From Niastella populi (GTDB taxonomy: Bacteria; Bacteroidota; Bacteroidia; Chitinophagales; Chitinophagaceae): 52,295 bases of DNA. Under the pieces are notes generated by a model. The model was given only the letters and a program-made list of their open reading frames with translations, was not told the origin of the DNA and searched no databases. Both the position numbers and the translations under genes were made by a program. The stretch is taken from positions 1 through 52,295 of the forward strand of contig NZ_LWBP01000232.1 of assembly GCF_002078015.1 (NCBI RefSeq), written 5' to 3'. Below are positions 37,501 through 46,170 of the stretch, one piece after another (the first letter of the stretch is position 1; every line of letters begins with the position of its first letter).

Positions 37501-38099
37501 ATGCGAACGCAAACACCTATTCTGTTGAGCTCTCGGTTACCAATACTGCCGGGTGCCGGTCTGATACAATTTCAAAACCGGTAATGGTGCATGTGCAGCC
37601 GGTTGTTGATGCGGGTCCTTCATTCGTTGTTGCAGAAGGCTCCGTGGTAACATTCAATCCGAAAGTGAACGACAATAACCTGGTATTTAAATGGGCGCCC
37701 GGCGGTGAATTGAGCAATCCAAATATCCTGAACCCATCATACCGGGCTACCCACGACCAGTCGTTTAAACTTACCGCCACCGATGGAACCAGCAATTGCA
37801 CCGCATCGGATACGCTTTCGGTAAAGATCTTAAGACCGGTAAGAGTGCCGAATGCATTTTCACCCAATGGCGACGGTATCAACGATAGCTGGGTGATCAC
37901 CAACTTAACCGATTACCAGGGCAATGTAGTGGAAGTATTCAACCGGTACGGTCAAAAGGTTTTCTATTCAAATGGCTATGCAACGCCGTGGGATGGAAGG
38001 ACACATGGAAATCCATTACCGGTAGGCGTATACTATTATATCATAGATCTGAAAAACGGCTTTGGAAAGATCACAGGATCTGTAACGATCCTGAAGTAA
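34506..38099 (+). CDS. T9SS type B cargo with IgGFc-binding-like domain and PKD repeats
   Basis: This 1197-aa protein has a signal peptide (ending GNAQ) and an IgGFc-binding-like domain (about residues 27-480), clearly related to that of the giant protein upstream: both share DFWVGYG/RFWVGYG, IESDEPV-type strands, YIVADHDNTMVEITPS and LNKGE(I/V)YQV. An Ig-like region follows (about 490-600), then five PKD repeats with WDFGD-type motifs near residues 635, 720, 805, 894 and 979, and a type B sorting domain (about 1112-1197, with NAFSPNGDGIND). It is probably surface-displayed. It begins 43 bp after the giant gene and is followed by a PorP/SprF-like gene after 38 bp. Confidence 0.9.
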   Translation: MKLRFIILMVLVLPALAGNAQKFSNRGRDFWVGYGLHYLMELGQDNSQEMVLYFSAEDAANVKVTIKGNLNTTVQNYSVPANSVIISQPMPKSGANDSRLYDLPPAYGGGGTSRVFPRSIHIESDVPVVAYAHISGAGSSGATMLMPVESWGYSYISVNSQQAIRAAGTGDGAFSWLYIVADHDNTMVEITPSVPLRNGAMPGVPFTATLNKGEIYQVVGAAISATNGQDLTGTKVRSIANATGGCYPVGVFAGSSLTLISCNNTNTGFGDNLIQQIFPTQAWGKTYLTAPFSASGDATVANPSIFRVTVKDPGTVVRKNGATLGGLINGTYYEYISTTADYIEANKPILVTQYIPSMTDGTNNTCNYQGLGDPEMVYLSPIEQSINNVGFYRNTATNILVNYLTLIIPTPGLNSLTIDGGTAFSNVYPHPNKPGYSVVVKRWNASQAQCLVRSDSAFTAVTYGLGQWDSYAYNAGTYINNLNGTLNLHNHEGAAGAVHEHTCINSPVELSVLISYQPTKLVWHLSELVYMTPNADVTQNNPVSSGTVQHNGITYYKYTLPASYRFSEAGTFRFTINSTHPSLENCNNTEALLLDVVVKDMGKAPAFTDTHSGCIPDEVTFKWDPAYAGDFKINRWQWTFPDGSTGNKDTAIRVFTTAGLHDVQLRVISEEGCVADTLIKINVESPAVMAITATPLTVCENGTIDFSAAATGTGAGGINGWYWDFGNGQTSTVKDPQDIAFTRYGTYTVKMVGKAGTGCITDTAKQVVTVLQAPQAAFTVTQGVCLGNDVSLADRSQAFGATLTRWDWNFGDNTSATHNNNNPFTKNYSVTSVYTIGLIVTDSRGCASDKVTMNTTVHPLPQVAFTPPGVVCMPNGSAAFNNLSTISDNTALQYEWDFGDNSAIVTTQHPTHVYAAVSTYTVSLKATSAFGCSNSTTAVVSNFALQPVAAFSFAPAIICQGSDAVFTDESTSPQGTVNGWEWNFGDGTTSTRRNDDKRYANANTYSVELSVTNTAGCRSDTISKPVMVHVQPVVDAGPSFVVAEGSVVTFNPKVNDNNLVFKWAPGGELSNPNILNPSYRATHDQSFKLTATDGTSNCTASDTLSVKILRPVRVPNAFSPNGDGINDSWVITNLTDYQGNVVEVFNRYGQKVFYSNGYATPWDGRTHGNPLPVGVYYYIIDLKNGFGKITGSVTILK

Positions 38100-38137
38100 C
38101 AATTATCAAACACAACCAAAACTAACAGGGGGAGCAA

Positions 38138-39139
38138 ATGAAACGAATTGTACTATATGCACTCGGTGTGGCGATAGCCATAACAGGGAGTTATAAGGTT
38201 AGCGCCCAGGTTGATCCGCATTTTACGCAGTATTATATCCATACTTCCTGGTTGAATCCTGCGTTGACGGGTCTTTTTGATGGGGATTACCGGGTGGCAG
38301 GCATATACCGCAATCAATGGGGCAATGTAGGCAGCCCGTTTTCAACGGTGGGCGCTTCTGTAGAAAAAGGAACTGGTAAAAATATAAACCTGGGGTTAAA
38401 TGTAATTAACCAGAAGGCAGGCGACGGTGGTTATTCATACACCACGGCGTATGGCAGTTTGAATTATACCGGTGTTCGTTTTGGCGCACAGGAAAATCAT
38501 CGTATTGCCATGGCCATGCAAATGGGATTTATACAACGCAGGTTCAACCCGTCGAAACTCGTGTTCAGTGACCAGTGGAACCCGGTAACCGGCACGTTGA
38601 GGCCTACCGCTGAAACTTTTAATAAAACGTCCTCGTTGAAATTCGATGCCGGCGCAGGCATTTTATATTATGATGCCACGCCCGGTAAAAAAGCCAACCT
38701 GTTTGCAGGCTTTTCTGCATCGCATATTACCCGGCCCGAAAATGAGTTCAGTGCAACGGGACATGAAAAAATACCGGTGCGCTATACAGCGCATGCGGGT
38801 GTGCGTTTGCTGATCAACGATGCACTCACTCTTACTCCAAATGCATTGTTCCTGAAGCAGGGTACGGCCCAGGAAAAAATGCTGGGCATGTATGCACAGT
38901 TACGGGCAGCAGCTACCACCGATGTAATGCTGGGAGTGAATTACCGGCTTAAAGATGCTATTGCGGCACATGCGGGGTTTACCTGGAATAATTTGGTGTT
39001 CAGCATGAGTTATGATATCAATACATCTGAATTAGGTAAAATGGCCGGTGGAACAAACAGCTTTGAAGTGTCGGTTTCGTATACAGGACGGAAAAAAGCA
39101 AAAACACCTGAAGTGGAGTTTATTTGTCCGAGATTGTAA
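38138..39139 (+). CDS. PorP/SprF-family T9SS outer membrane protein (first)
   Basis: This 333-aa protein has a signal peptide (ending VSAQ) and the family start DPHFTQYYIHTSWLNPALTG, then a beta-barrel-like alternation of short strands to the end. Known relatives are PorP of Porphyromonas gingivalis and SprF of Flavobacterium johnsoniae, outer membrane proteins of type IX secretion. SprF is needed for secretion of the type B cargo SprB encoded beside it. The position just after two type B cargo genes supports the same partner role here. Confidence 0.9.
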   Translation: MKRIVLYALGVAIAITGSYKVSAQVDPHFTQYYIHTSWLNPALTGLFDGDYRVAGIYRNQWGNVGSPFSTVGASVEKGTGKNINLGLNVINQKAGDGGYSYTTAYGSLNYTGVRFGAQENHRIAMAMQMGFIQRRFNPSKLVFSDQWNPVTGTLRPTAETFNKTSSLKFDAGAGILYYDATPGKKANLFAGFSASHITRPENEFSATGHEKIPVRYTAHAGVRLLINDALTLTPNALFLKQGTAQEKMLGMYAQLRAAATTDVMLGVNYRLKDAIAAHAGFTWNNLVFSMSYDINTSELGKMAGGTNSFEVSVSYTGRKKAKTPEVEFICPRL

Positions 39140-39197
39140 AGTTTGTACCACTGCTTGCAATATTTGCCAATTCAACAATCACGCGTAACAATTACAA

Positions 39198-41174
39198 ATG
39201 AGAAAGATCTTTTTGCCAGCAATATTATTAACCGTTGCCGTTCAGGTGAAGGCCCAGTTTGGCGACGACTATCTGAAGGCCGCCGACAAATACTATAAAA
39301 CCGCCGACTATGCTTCTGCAGTTGTTTATTACGAAAAATACCTGCAGGCAGGAACAAAAAGCAATGCCAATGAATATGAGCCGTATGAAATAACCATCTC
39401 AAAAAAGATGGCGCAGCACAGTAATTCGCACCAGGCTGTTTACCATCTCGCTGAGAGCTACCGTTTGCTGACAAACTTTGAAAAGGCGCAACCGGTATAT
39501 AAACAATTGCTGCAGGCTGCGCCGGATATAACACCGCTGGCTTATTTTCACTATGCAGGTGTGTTAAGGGCGCAGGCAATGTATGCGGAAGCTGAACAAA
39601 CATTCAATATTTTTCTCGACAAATCCAAAACCGGAGATGCCTATACCAGCGCGGCCCGCCGTGAATTGCAAAACCTCCGCTTCATACAGGAACAACTTGC
39701 ATCAAAAGATGTAAAAAAGTATACCGTTCAAAAAATTACCGGGGGCCGTGAAGGCGCCAGTTATGCACCCGCTTTCACCCCCGAAAACAATTTGTTGTTT
39801 ACTGCTACCTGGGCCGATAGTACGGTTGCCGCAAAACCGCGAAACAGGAATCATCTTTTCCAGGGAAGTTATACCGGAGGGGCTGTAGATAACATTACAG
39901 CTGTTGGCTGGCCCGCCTCTTCATGGCATGAGGGCACACCGGCAATCAGTAATGATGGCAACACCCTGTATTTTACCCGTTGGAAAATGACGGGTGGAAA
40001 GAAGGCAGCTTCTATTTATAAAAGTACCCGGGCCGGCGGCGTATGGAGTGAACCGGTAGCGTTAAATGCTATCGTGAACGAAGCGGGGTGTAATGCACAA
40101 CAGCCGGTTATATTGGGCAATGGTAAGTACCTGTTGTATGCCTCCGATAGAACAGGCGGCTTTGGCGGTTATGATCTGTGGTGTGCCGAACTGAACGGTA
40201 ATGGCGAACCGGTTGCTGCAACCAACCTCGGCGATGTTATCAATACGCCTTTTAATGAAGAAGCACCCTTTTATCATACAGGTTCGGGTTCCCTGGTATT
40301 TACCACCAACGGAAGGGTAGGCATGGGCGGTTATGATCTGTTTTACAGTGCAGGTGAGCCGGGCAAATGGCAGCAGCCAACGAACTTTGGTTACCCGGTC
40401 AATTCGGTTAAAGATGATATTTATTTCACCGCCAGCAATGCATCGAAAAAATTGCTGGAGAATGTTTTTATCAGTTCAGACCGTACCGCTGCCTGTTGTC
40501 TCGAATTGTTTCATCTCAGCAGGTCGTACACGCGGTATTATACCGGCCAGGTGGTGGATTGCGCTACCCGTCAGCCGTTGACAGAAGCCACCGTTACGGT
40601 AACCGGCACCGATGGAAAGGCGGTAACGGAGATCCGTTCAAATGAAGAAGGACAATACGTAATAGCAGCTGAAGAAGGAATGGCATTGAATATAAAAGGT
40701 TCGAAAGCGCAGTATCAACCTGCGCAACTGACCACCAGCGTAAACAGCAGCAGCGACACTATAAAGAACGAGCTGTTGTGTTTGACCGCCATTCCGAAAC
40801 AAAAACAATTGTTCACTGAAAGCAAACTAGAAGTGCGGAACATATTGTTCGCATTTAACGATACGGCGGTAGCTGCCAGCGATTATGAGTTTCTCGATCA
40901 GGTGGCCGCTTACCTGAAAGCGAACCCGCAGGCTAAAATAGAGATCGGGGCGCATACAGATGGTAAAGGTTCGGTTGCTTACAACCTGAAATTATCTGCG
41001 AACCGGGCTAAAGCCTGTTTCAAATATCTGGTAACCGCCGGTATCGGGCGGGAACGGATGATAGCAAAGGGATATGGCGAATGCTGTCCGCTTGAAAAAG
41101 AATTCACTGCAGATAAAAAAGACAACCCTGCTGCGCGGGAAAAGAACAGGCGTATTGAAATAAAATTATTGTAA
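39198..41174 (+). CDS. OmpA-family protein with TPR, PD40 and carboxypeptidase-like domains
   Basis: This 658-aa protein has a signal peptide (ending VKAQ), N-terminal TPR repeats (about residues 20-135), PD40/WD40-like beta-propeller repeats (about 180-420, with GNTLYFTRW and LLYASDRTGGFGGYDLW), a carboxypeptidase-like regulatory domain (about 445-525) and an OmpA-type peptidoglycan-binding domain (about 545-658, with IEIGAHTDGKGSVAYNLKLS and RRIEIKLL). The architecture matches PorE-type proteins that link the T9SS to peptidoglycan. It is flanked by two PorP/SprF-like genes; the next gene starts 1 bp after its stop codon. Confidence 0.9.
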   Translation: MRKIFLPAILLTVAVQVKAQFGDDYLKAADKYYKTADYASAVVYYEKYLQAGTKSNANEYEPYEITISKKMAQHSNSHQAVYHLAESYRLLTNFEKAQPVYKQLLQAAPDITPLAYFHYAGVLRAQAMYAEAEQTFNIFLDKSKTGDAYTSAARRELQNLRFIQEQLASKDVKKYTVQKITGGREGASYAPAFTPENNLLFTATWADSTVAAKPRNRNHLFQGSYTGGAVDNITAVGWPASSWHEGTPAISNDGNTLYFTRWKMTGGKKAASIYKSTRAGGVWSEPVALNAIVNEAGCNAQQPVILGNGKYLLYASDRTGGFGGYDLWCAELNGNGEPVAATNLGDVINTPFNEEAPFYHTGSGSLVFTTNGRVGMGGYDLFYSAGEPGKWQQPTNFGYPVNSVKDDIYFTASNASKKLLENVFISSDRTAACCLELFHLSRSYTRYYTGQVVDCATRQPLTEATVTVTGTDGKAVTEIRSNEEGQYVIAAEEGMALNIKGSKAQYQPAQLTTSVNSSSDTIKNELLCLTAIPKQKQLFTESKLEVRNILFAFNDTAVAASDYEFLDQVAAYLKANPQAKIEIGAHTDGKGSVAYNLKLSANRAKACFKYLVTAGIGRERMIAKGYGECCPLEKEFTADKKDNPAAREKNRRIEIKLL

Positions 41175-41175
41175 A

Positions 41176-42246
41176 ATGGGAAAGTTCATAAGCCCCCGAA
41201 TGTATGCACCTGTGAAAGACCATGCTCAACGATTAATGTGGGTGCTGTTGCTGCTTGTGGCAAGCCGTTCTGTTATTGCACAACAGCAACCCCATTATAC
41301 CCAGTATGTGATCAATAATTATATTCTCAATCCTGCGTTAAGCGGGATTGAGAATTATACCGATGTGAAGATCGGGCATCGTCATCAATGGACGGGTATC
41401 AACGATGCGCCGGTAACCACTTACCTCACCGTACATATGCCCATTGGCAAGCAGGACGATCGCATCACCGCCACCTCATTTGATATGCCTGGTGAAAACC
41501 CAAGGGGAAGAAATTACTGGCAGGATTATACTGCAGCCGCACCGCACCATGGTATTGGGTTGAAGGTGCTCAACGACCGCACAGGCCCATTGAACCGTTT
41601 TGGCGGTTATCTTTCCTATGCATTTCACTTAGGCATTAGTTCACAAACCAGTATTTCGGCGGGTTTTGAGGCCGGGTTGAGAAATATCAGTCTTAACAGC
41701 AGCAAGCTCGATTTCGGCCAGGCAAATCCCGTTGACCCTGCCGTTATTAATTCCGGCGTCATAAGTTCATTAAAACCCGATTTTGGCGCAGGCATCTGGA
41801 TCTATTCCGCTTCTTATTTTATTGGCGTATCGGCCCAGCAGATCATTCCGCAAAAAGTGTATTTTTCCGAAAACCGCGTACAGCCTTATGGCGCTGATCT
41901 TTTACCAAACATCTTTGCCACTGCCGGTTACCGTTTTATGCTCGACGACGATATTTCGGCTTTGCCATCGGCTATGTGCAAATTCATTGCCCCTTCACCT
42001 ATACAGGTAGATCTGAATATGAAATTACAGTACCGTGATGCTTTATGGGTAGGGGCCGGTTACCGTTTCTCCGACGGATTTTCGGGAATGCTGGGGGTAA
42101 ACGTTTCCAATACCTTCAATCTCAGTTATGCCTACGATTACACCACTTCGCCGTTGCAAACCTATAGTAAGGGAACACACGAGATCGTGCTTGGGTTTTT
42201 GATTGGCAACAGGTATGGCGATTCGTGCCCGCGGAATGTGTGGTAG
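41176..42246 (+). CDS. PorP/SprF-family T9SS outer membrane protein (second)
   Basis: This 356-aa PorP/SprF homologue carries the family start QPHYTQYVINNYILNPALSG after a signal peptide (ending VIAQ). It differs from the first copy in length and in an insertion around residues 85-120 (DMPGENPRGRNYW). Its ATG follows the OmpA-family stop by one base, showing translational coupling. Together with the first copy it gives two PorP/SprF proteins for two type B cargoes, which suggests one dedicated partner per cargo. No terminator is visible in the 14 bp before the converging DUF4291 gene. Confidence 0.9.
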   Translation: MGKFISPRMYAPVKDHAQRLMWVLLLLVASRSVIAQQQPHYTQYVINNYILNPALSGIENYTDVKIGHRHQWTGINDAPVTTYLTVHMPIGKQDDRITATSFDMPGENPRGRNYWQDYTAAAPHHGIGLKVLNDRTGPLNRFGGYLSYAFHLGISSQTSISAGFEAGLRNISLNSSKLDFGQANPVDPAVINSGVISSLKPDFGAGIWIYSASYFIGVSAQQIIPQKVYFSENRVQPYGADLLPNIFATAGYRFMLDDDISALPSAMCKFIAPSPIQVDLNMKLQYRDALWVGAGYRFSDGFSGMLGVNVSNTFNLSYAYDYTTSPLQTYSKGTHEIVLGFLIGNRYGDSCPRNVW

Positions 42247-42260
42247 GACAGGCGTACAAC

Positions 42261-42866
42261 TTAAGCCGGCCCTGCCGTGGCGTCGATGCGCGATACAATA
42301 TGATCAGGCAAAGGATAGAAATTTTCGGCGGGCACAAGCGTTTGCGCCTCCGCCGTTTTTCCTGCGGCAATAAGTTTGTGAATTATTTTGCAATGAGGTG
42401 TAATGTCTTCCATACCGGTGATCCATTCAGAAACATATTTTTCAACGGCTATGCCAGACAGGCCAATTTGAATTGAACGATAGGGTAAAGGTTGTAAATA
42501 AATGTCTTTCTCCGGGTCCCACTGAATACGCACCGGTGATCTTTTTAATTCCTGTTGCCAGCTTTTAGCGGATGCATGCAGCTTGTGATCATAGTGGGCC
42601 AGACAGGAGTTTTCCAATGCCCAGGCAAGCCCTTCGCGTTTTATTTTTATGGCCAGTATACATTCCTGATTTTCTTTAGTAGCCCATCCCGACCTGTACA
42701 TCATCCAAAGAAACGATGGTTTTATCCAGGTCATCCTATCCATTTTAAAAGGCGGAGAAATAAATGTTGTATGTTGTATGGCAGACTGTCCGATTTCGTT
42801 GTTATAGGCCTGGTAAACGGTTATGGTTGTATCGTCGTATTGTGCCCGTATGATCCTCTTGCTCAT
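42261..42866 (-). CDS. DUF4291 domain-containing protein
   Basis: This 201-aa protein matches the DUF4291 family along its full length: RAQYDDTTITVYQAYN near the start, FKMDRMTWIKPSFLWMMYRSGWA in the centre (with the usual QECILAI strand after it), and WDPE and RSIQIGL in the C-terminal half. The family is of unknown function and occurs widely in bacteria and fungi as a single-domain cytosolic protein. It converges on the surface-protein operon and is divergent from the GH3 gene; neither neighbour explains its job. Confidence 0.85.
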   Translation of the reverse strand: MSKRIIRAQYDDTTITVYQAYNNEIGQSAIQHTTFISPPFKMDRMTWIKPSFLWMMYRSGWATKENQECILAIKIKREGLAWALENSCLAHYDHKLHASAKSWQQELKRSPVRIQWDPEKDIYLQPLPYRSIQIGLSGIAVEKYVSEWITGMEDITPHCKIIHKLIAAGKTAEAQTLVPAENFYPLPDHIVSRIDATAGPA

Positions 42867-43156
42867 GTAATGATATTGCTATTGATCTATTACAAAGTTA
42901 TAATTTGATTTTAAGTAAATAAAAACTGCACGTTTATGGCCGTAAACAACGCGCTTATTGACATTTCTGCACACTTGCCGGCAAACTGGCTGATAAACCG
43001 GTAACAGCTCTGATACCGGCTTACCGGCAGTATTTGGCCGGTTTGCTGCCTTTTTTAAACATTTTTATACTTTTTTGACCAAATTGTTTTCCTTTTTAGC
43101 AGGCGCTACTATGCGTATAATGACTTATTTTGCTAAAGCCAAAAGGCGTCTTGCAT
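42867..43156. other. Divergent intergenic region with clustered CCGG motifs
   Basis: These 290 bases hold a perfect palindrome TTGCCGGCAA (42975-42984). Four CCGG motifs follow within about 50 bp, the last two as a stem ACCGGC/GCCGGT (43023-43028 and 43037-43042), ahead of a T-run (43051-43056). That end looks like a weak terminator or attenuator about 100 bp before the GH3 start. No coding frame is supported. Confidence 0.45.
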
Positions 43157-45799
43157 ATGAAAATCACACGCTCCTTTCATTTTTACGCGGTAATGGTCTG
43201 CCTGCTGCTGAGCCAGCGATCCATTGCGCAGAACTGGAAATTTCCTTATCAGAACCACACACTTTCTTTCGAAGAACGGGTAAATGACCTGGTTGGCCGA
43301 ATGACCCTCGAAGAAAAGGTTTCGCAAATGCTCAATTCTTCACCGGCGATCCCAAGGCTTGAAGTGCCTGCTTACGACTGGTGGAACGAAACCCTTCACG
43401 GCGTGGCAAGAACGCCTTACCCGGTAACCGTTTTTCCACAGGCCATTGGTATGGCGGCTACCTTCGACACGGCCGCGCTTTTCAAAATGGCCGATTACTC
43501 CGCACTGGAAGGCCGCGTTATATTCAATAAGGCGGTGGCAGAGGGGAAAACAAATTCACGATATCTGGGGCTTACCTACTGGACGCCCAATATCAATATT
43601 TTCCGCGATCCCCGGTGGGGCCGGGGACAGGAAACGTATGGTGAAGACCCGTACCTCACCGCCATGCTGGGCGATGCATTTGTACGCGGCCTCCAGGGCA
43701 GCGATCCAAAATACCTGAAAGCAGCTGCCTGTGCCAAACACTATGCCGTGCATAGCGGTCCCGAACCGCTTCGACATGTTTTCAATGCCGATGTGAGCGC
43801 GTACGATCTGTGGGATACCTACCTGCCGGCATTTAAAAAACTGGTGGTTGACTCAAAAGTTATTGGCGTCATGTGCGCATATAACGCCTTCAGAAAACAG
43901 CCCTGTTGTGCAAGCGATCTGTTGATGACCGATATCCTGCGCAACCAGTGGAGCTTTAGCGGTTATGTAACCTCCGACTGCTGGGCAATCGATGATTTCT
44001 TTAAAAATCACAAAACCCATCCCGATGCGGCTTCTGCTTCAGCCGATGCGGTGTTTCATGGCACCGATCTCGATTGCGGAACAGATGCCTACAAGGCATT
44101 GGTACAGGCGGTAAAAGAGGAAAAGATCACTGAACAGCAAATAGATGTTTCTGTAAAACGGCTTTTCCTCGTTAGGTTCAAACTCGGTATGTTCGATCCG
44201 CCATCGATGGTAAAGTATGCGCAAACACCCGATTCGAAGCTCGATGCGGCCGAACACGGAAAACATGCATTACAAATGGCGCGCGAGTCGATGGTGTTGT
44301 TAAAGAATAAGAACAATACGTTACCGCTTTCAAAAAAGTTGAAGAAGATAGTGGTGCTGGGGCCCAATGCCGATAACCCGCTGGCGCAACTGGGTAATTA
44401 TAACGGCATCCCTTCAAAGCTGATCACCATATTACAGGGAATAAAAGATAAGGCAGGCGCTTCAACAAAGGTCGTGTATGAACAGGCGGTGAACTTTACC
44501 AACAATAATGTGCTTTCCTTTACCGATATAAGCGGCGATTGTTCTGCAGATGGAAAGCCCGGTATCAAAGCAACTTATTATAGTAACAAAGAGCTTAATG
44601 GAGAACCGGTGGCAACCGTTTATGAGAAACAGATCGATCATGAATGGCAGGAAGGAGAAAAGGTGGTAGAGAACCTGCGTGCCAATCATTTTTCTGCCCG
44701 TTATGTTACCGATTATAAACCCACCGGCAATGGCAGCATCACTTTTGAATTGATAGCCGACGATGGCGTACGGTTCAGTATAAATGGCAAAACGGTTTTC
44801 GATTCGTGGACAAGAAGACAACGTAGTATTGCTTCCTATACGCTTACCACGCAGAAGGATTCCGTGTATCACCTGGTGATCGAGTTCTGGCAGGGCGAAG
44901 GCAAAGCAACACTTAAACTGAACACCGGTAATTTCGCAGTAACCGATTTCAACGCCCTGGCTAAAAAACACAGCGATGCGGATGCATTCATTTTTGCCGG
45001 CGGTATTTCGCCGCAACTCGAAGGCGAAGAAATGAAAGTAAGCGATCCCGGTTTCAATGGCGGCGACAGAACTACCATCATGATACCTGCCATTCAAACA
45101 GAATTGATGAAAACATTACAGGGCACCGGCAAACCGGTGATCTTTGTAATGATGACCGGCAGCGCCATTGCAACGCCATGGGAAGCTGAAAATGTTTCGG
45201 CCATCGTAAATGCCTGGTATGGCGGACAATCGGCAGGCACTGCCATTGCGGATATTCTATTCGGTGATTACAATCCATCGGGCCGTTTACCAGTTACTTT
45301 CTATAAAAGCGATGCCGACCTTACAGCGTTTGAAGATTATTCAATGAAGAACCGTACTTACCGGTATTTCACCGGAAAACCTTTATATGGTTTTGGGTAT
45401 GGGCTCAGTTATACAACTTTCCGATATGATCAGTTGCAGGCGCCGGCGGTTGCAGATGAAGGAAAAGGCATAACCGTTTCTGTACGGGTTACGAATGCAG
45501 GTAAGAAAGCGGGCGATGAAGTGGTTCAGTTATACCTGGTAAATAAAAATACCGCCATCGCTACATCATTGAAAACATTGAAAGGATTTCAACGAATAAC
45601 CTTGAAGCCTGGTGAAAGCAAAGTGGTTAAGTTTACATTGTTGCCGGAAGACCTTACTTATGTAAATGCCGGCGGACAGTACCAGGCGCTGAATGGAAAA
45701 ATGCAGCTATGTGCAGGCGGCCATCAACCAGACGAACCCAACCCATCGAGCGGAAATGTGGTGAAGAAAGAAATAATTATAAAAAAGAAAGCGCAGTAA
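43157..45799 (+). CDS. Glycoside hydrolase family 3 with inserted PA14 domain
   Basis: From the ATG at 43157 the protein has 880 residues with a signal peptide ending in SIAQ; the TTG at 43130 is rejected. It has the GH3 N-terminal barrel with FRDPRWGRGQETYGEDPYL and KHYAVHSGPE, and nucleophile Asp274 in TSDCWAIDDF. The second GH3 domain is interrupted by a PA14 domain (about residues 467-600, with KATYYSNKELNG and DDGVRFSINGK), and an FN3-like domain ends the protein (about 790-870). The closest general group is beta-xylosidase/beta-glucosidase-type GH3; the exact substrate is open. Its likely job is to release sugar monomers in the periplasm. The gene ends inside its own terminator. Confidence 0.92.
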   Translation: MKITRSFHFYAVMVCLLLSQRSIAQNWKFPYQNHTLSFEERVNDLVGRMTLEEKVSQMLNSSPAIPRLEVPAYDWWNETLHGVARTPYPVTVFPQAIGMAATFDTAALFKMADYSALEGRVIFNKAVAEGKTNSRYLGLTYWTPNINIFRDPRWGRGQETYGEDPYLTAMLGDAFVRGLQGSDPKYLKAAACAKHYAVHSGPEPLRHVFNADVSAYDLWDTYLPAFKKLVVDSKVIGVMCAYNAFRKQPCCASDLLMTDILRNQWSFSGYVTSDCWAIDDFFKNHKTHPDAASASADAVFHGTDLDCGTDAYKALVQAVKEEKITEQQIDVSVKRLFLVRFKLGMFDPPSMVKYAQTPDSKLDAAEHGKHALQMARESMVLLKNKNNTLPLSKKLKKIVVLGPNADNPLAQLGNYNGIPSKLITILQGIKDKAGASTKVVYEQAVNFTNNNVLSFTDISGDCSADGKPGIKATYYSNKELNGEPVATVYEKQIDHEWQEGEKVVENLRANHFSARYVTDYKPTGNGSITFELIADDGVRFSINGKTVFDSWTRRQRSIASYTLTTQKDSVYHLVIEFWQGEGKATLKLNTGNFAVTDFNALAKKHSDADAFIFAGGISPQLEGEEMKVSDPGFNGGDRTTIMIPAIQTELMKTLQGTGKPVIFVMMTGSAIATPWEAENVSAIVNAWYGGQSAGTAIADILFGDYNPSGRLPVTFYKSDADLTAFEDYSMKNRTYRYFTGKPLYGFGYGLSYTTFRYDQLQAPAVADEGKGITVSVRVTNAGKKAGDEVVQLYLVNKNTAIATSLKTLKGFQRITLKPGESKVVKFTLLPEDLTYVNAGGQYQALNGKMQLCAGGHQPDEPNPSSGNVVKKEIIIKKKAQ

Positions 45800-45815
45800 A
45801 TGCGCTTTCTTTTTT
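45781..45815 (+). terminator. Intrinsic terminator overlapping the GH3 stop codon
   Basis: A perfect 15-bp inverted repeat (45781-45795 with 45801-45815) closes the loop GTAAA, and the TAA stop codon (45797-45799) is in that loop. The arms end in A6 and T6, so the structure works on either strand. The last codons, Ile-Lys-Lys-Lys-Ala-Gln, form the left arm. Confidence 0.85.
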
Positions 45816-46170
45816 AGGAGAAATCAATTAATTGCCAATGAATTTATTTGAAAACTAAAAATGCCACAGTTGCAGAACACGTGGTCTTTATATTTCTTTT
45901 TGGCAGTGCCTGAGATAAAACCTCAAAACACTAAAAGTTCTAATGTGTTAATTGTCATTTGCTTGAAGTTTTTCCCGTTGCGGGATCGTAATTTTTTCTT
46001 TTTTCATTGGGAAAACGTGGGTTAAATGCCTTTTTACTGATGTGACAAATTAAAATCTGCCCGGTATTTTGCCATTTGAAAGAAGAATGTATTTTAGCGA
46101 CCTGTTTCATAAAAAAGGGCAAAACCTTTAGCATCTTCAAAAAACCTCACAAAAAAACATAGCAAATTTT
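45816..46170. other. Intergenic region with a possible promoter for the 80-aa gene
   Basis: No credible gene is seen in these 355 bases; a 61-codon minus-strand frame at 45955-46140 has no family features. A plausible plus-strand promoter is TTTG (46068-46071), an 18-bp spacer and TATTTTAG (46090-46097), which differs from TAnnTTTG at one position. It leaves a leader of about 65 nt before the start at 46171. The rest is AT-rich without clear structure. Confidence 0.4.

Noticed and set aside
45955-46140. 61-codon minus-strand frame in the gap after GH3
   Set aside because: No signal, domain or terminator; overlaps the likely promoter of the 80-aa gene.
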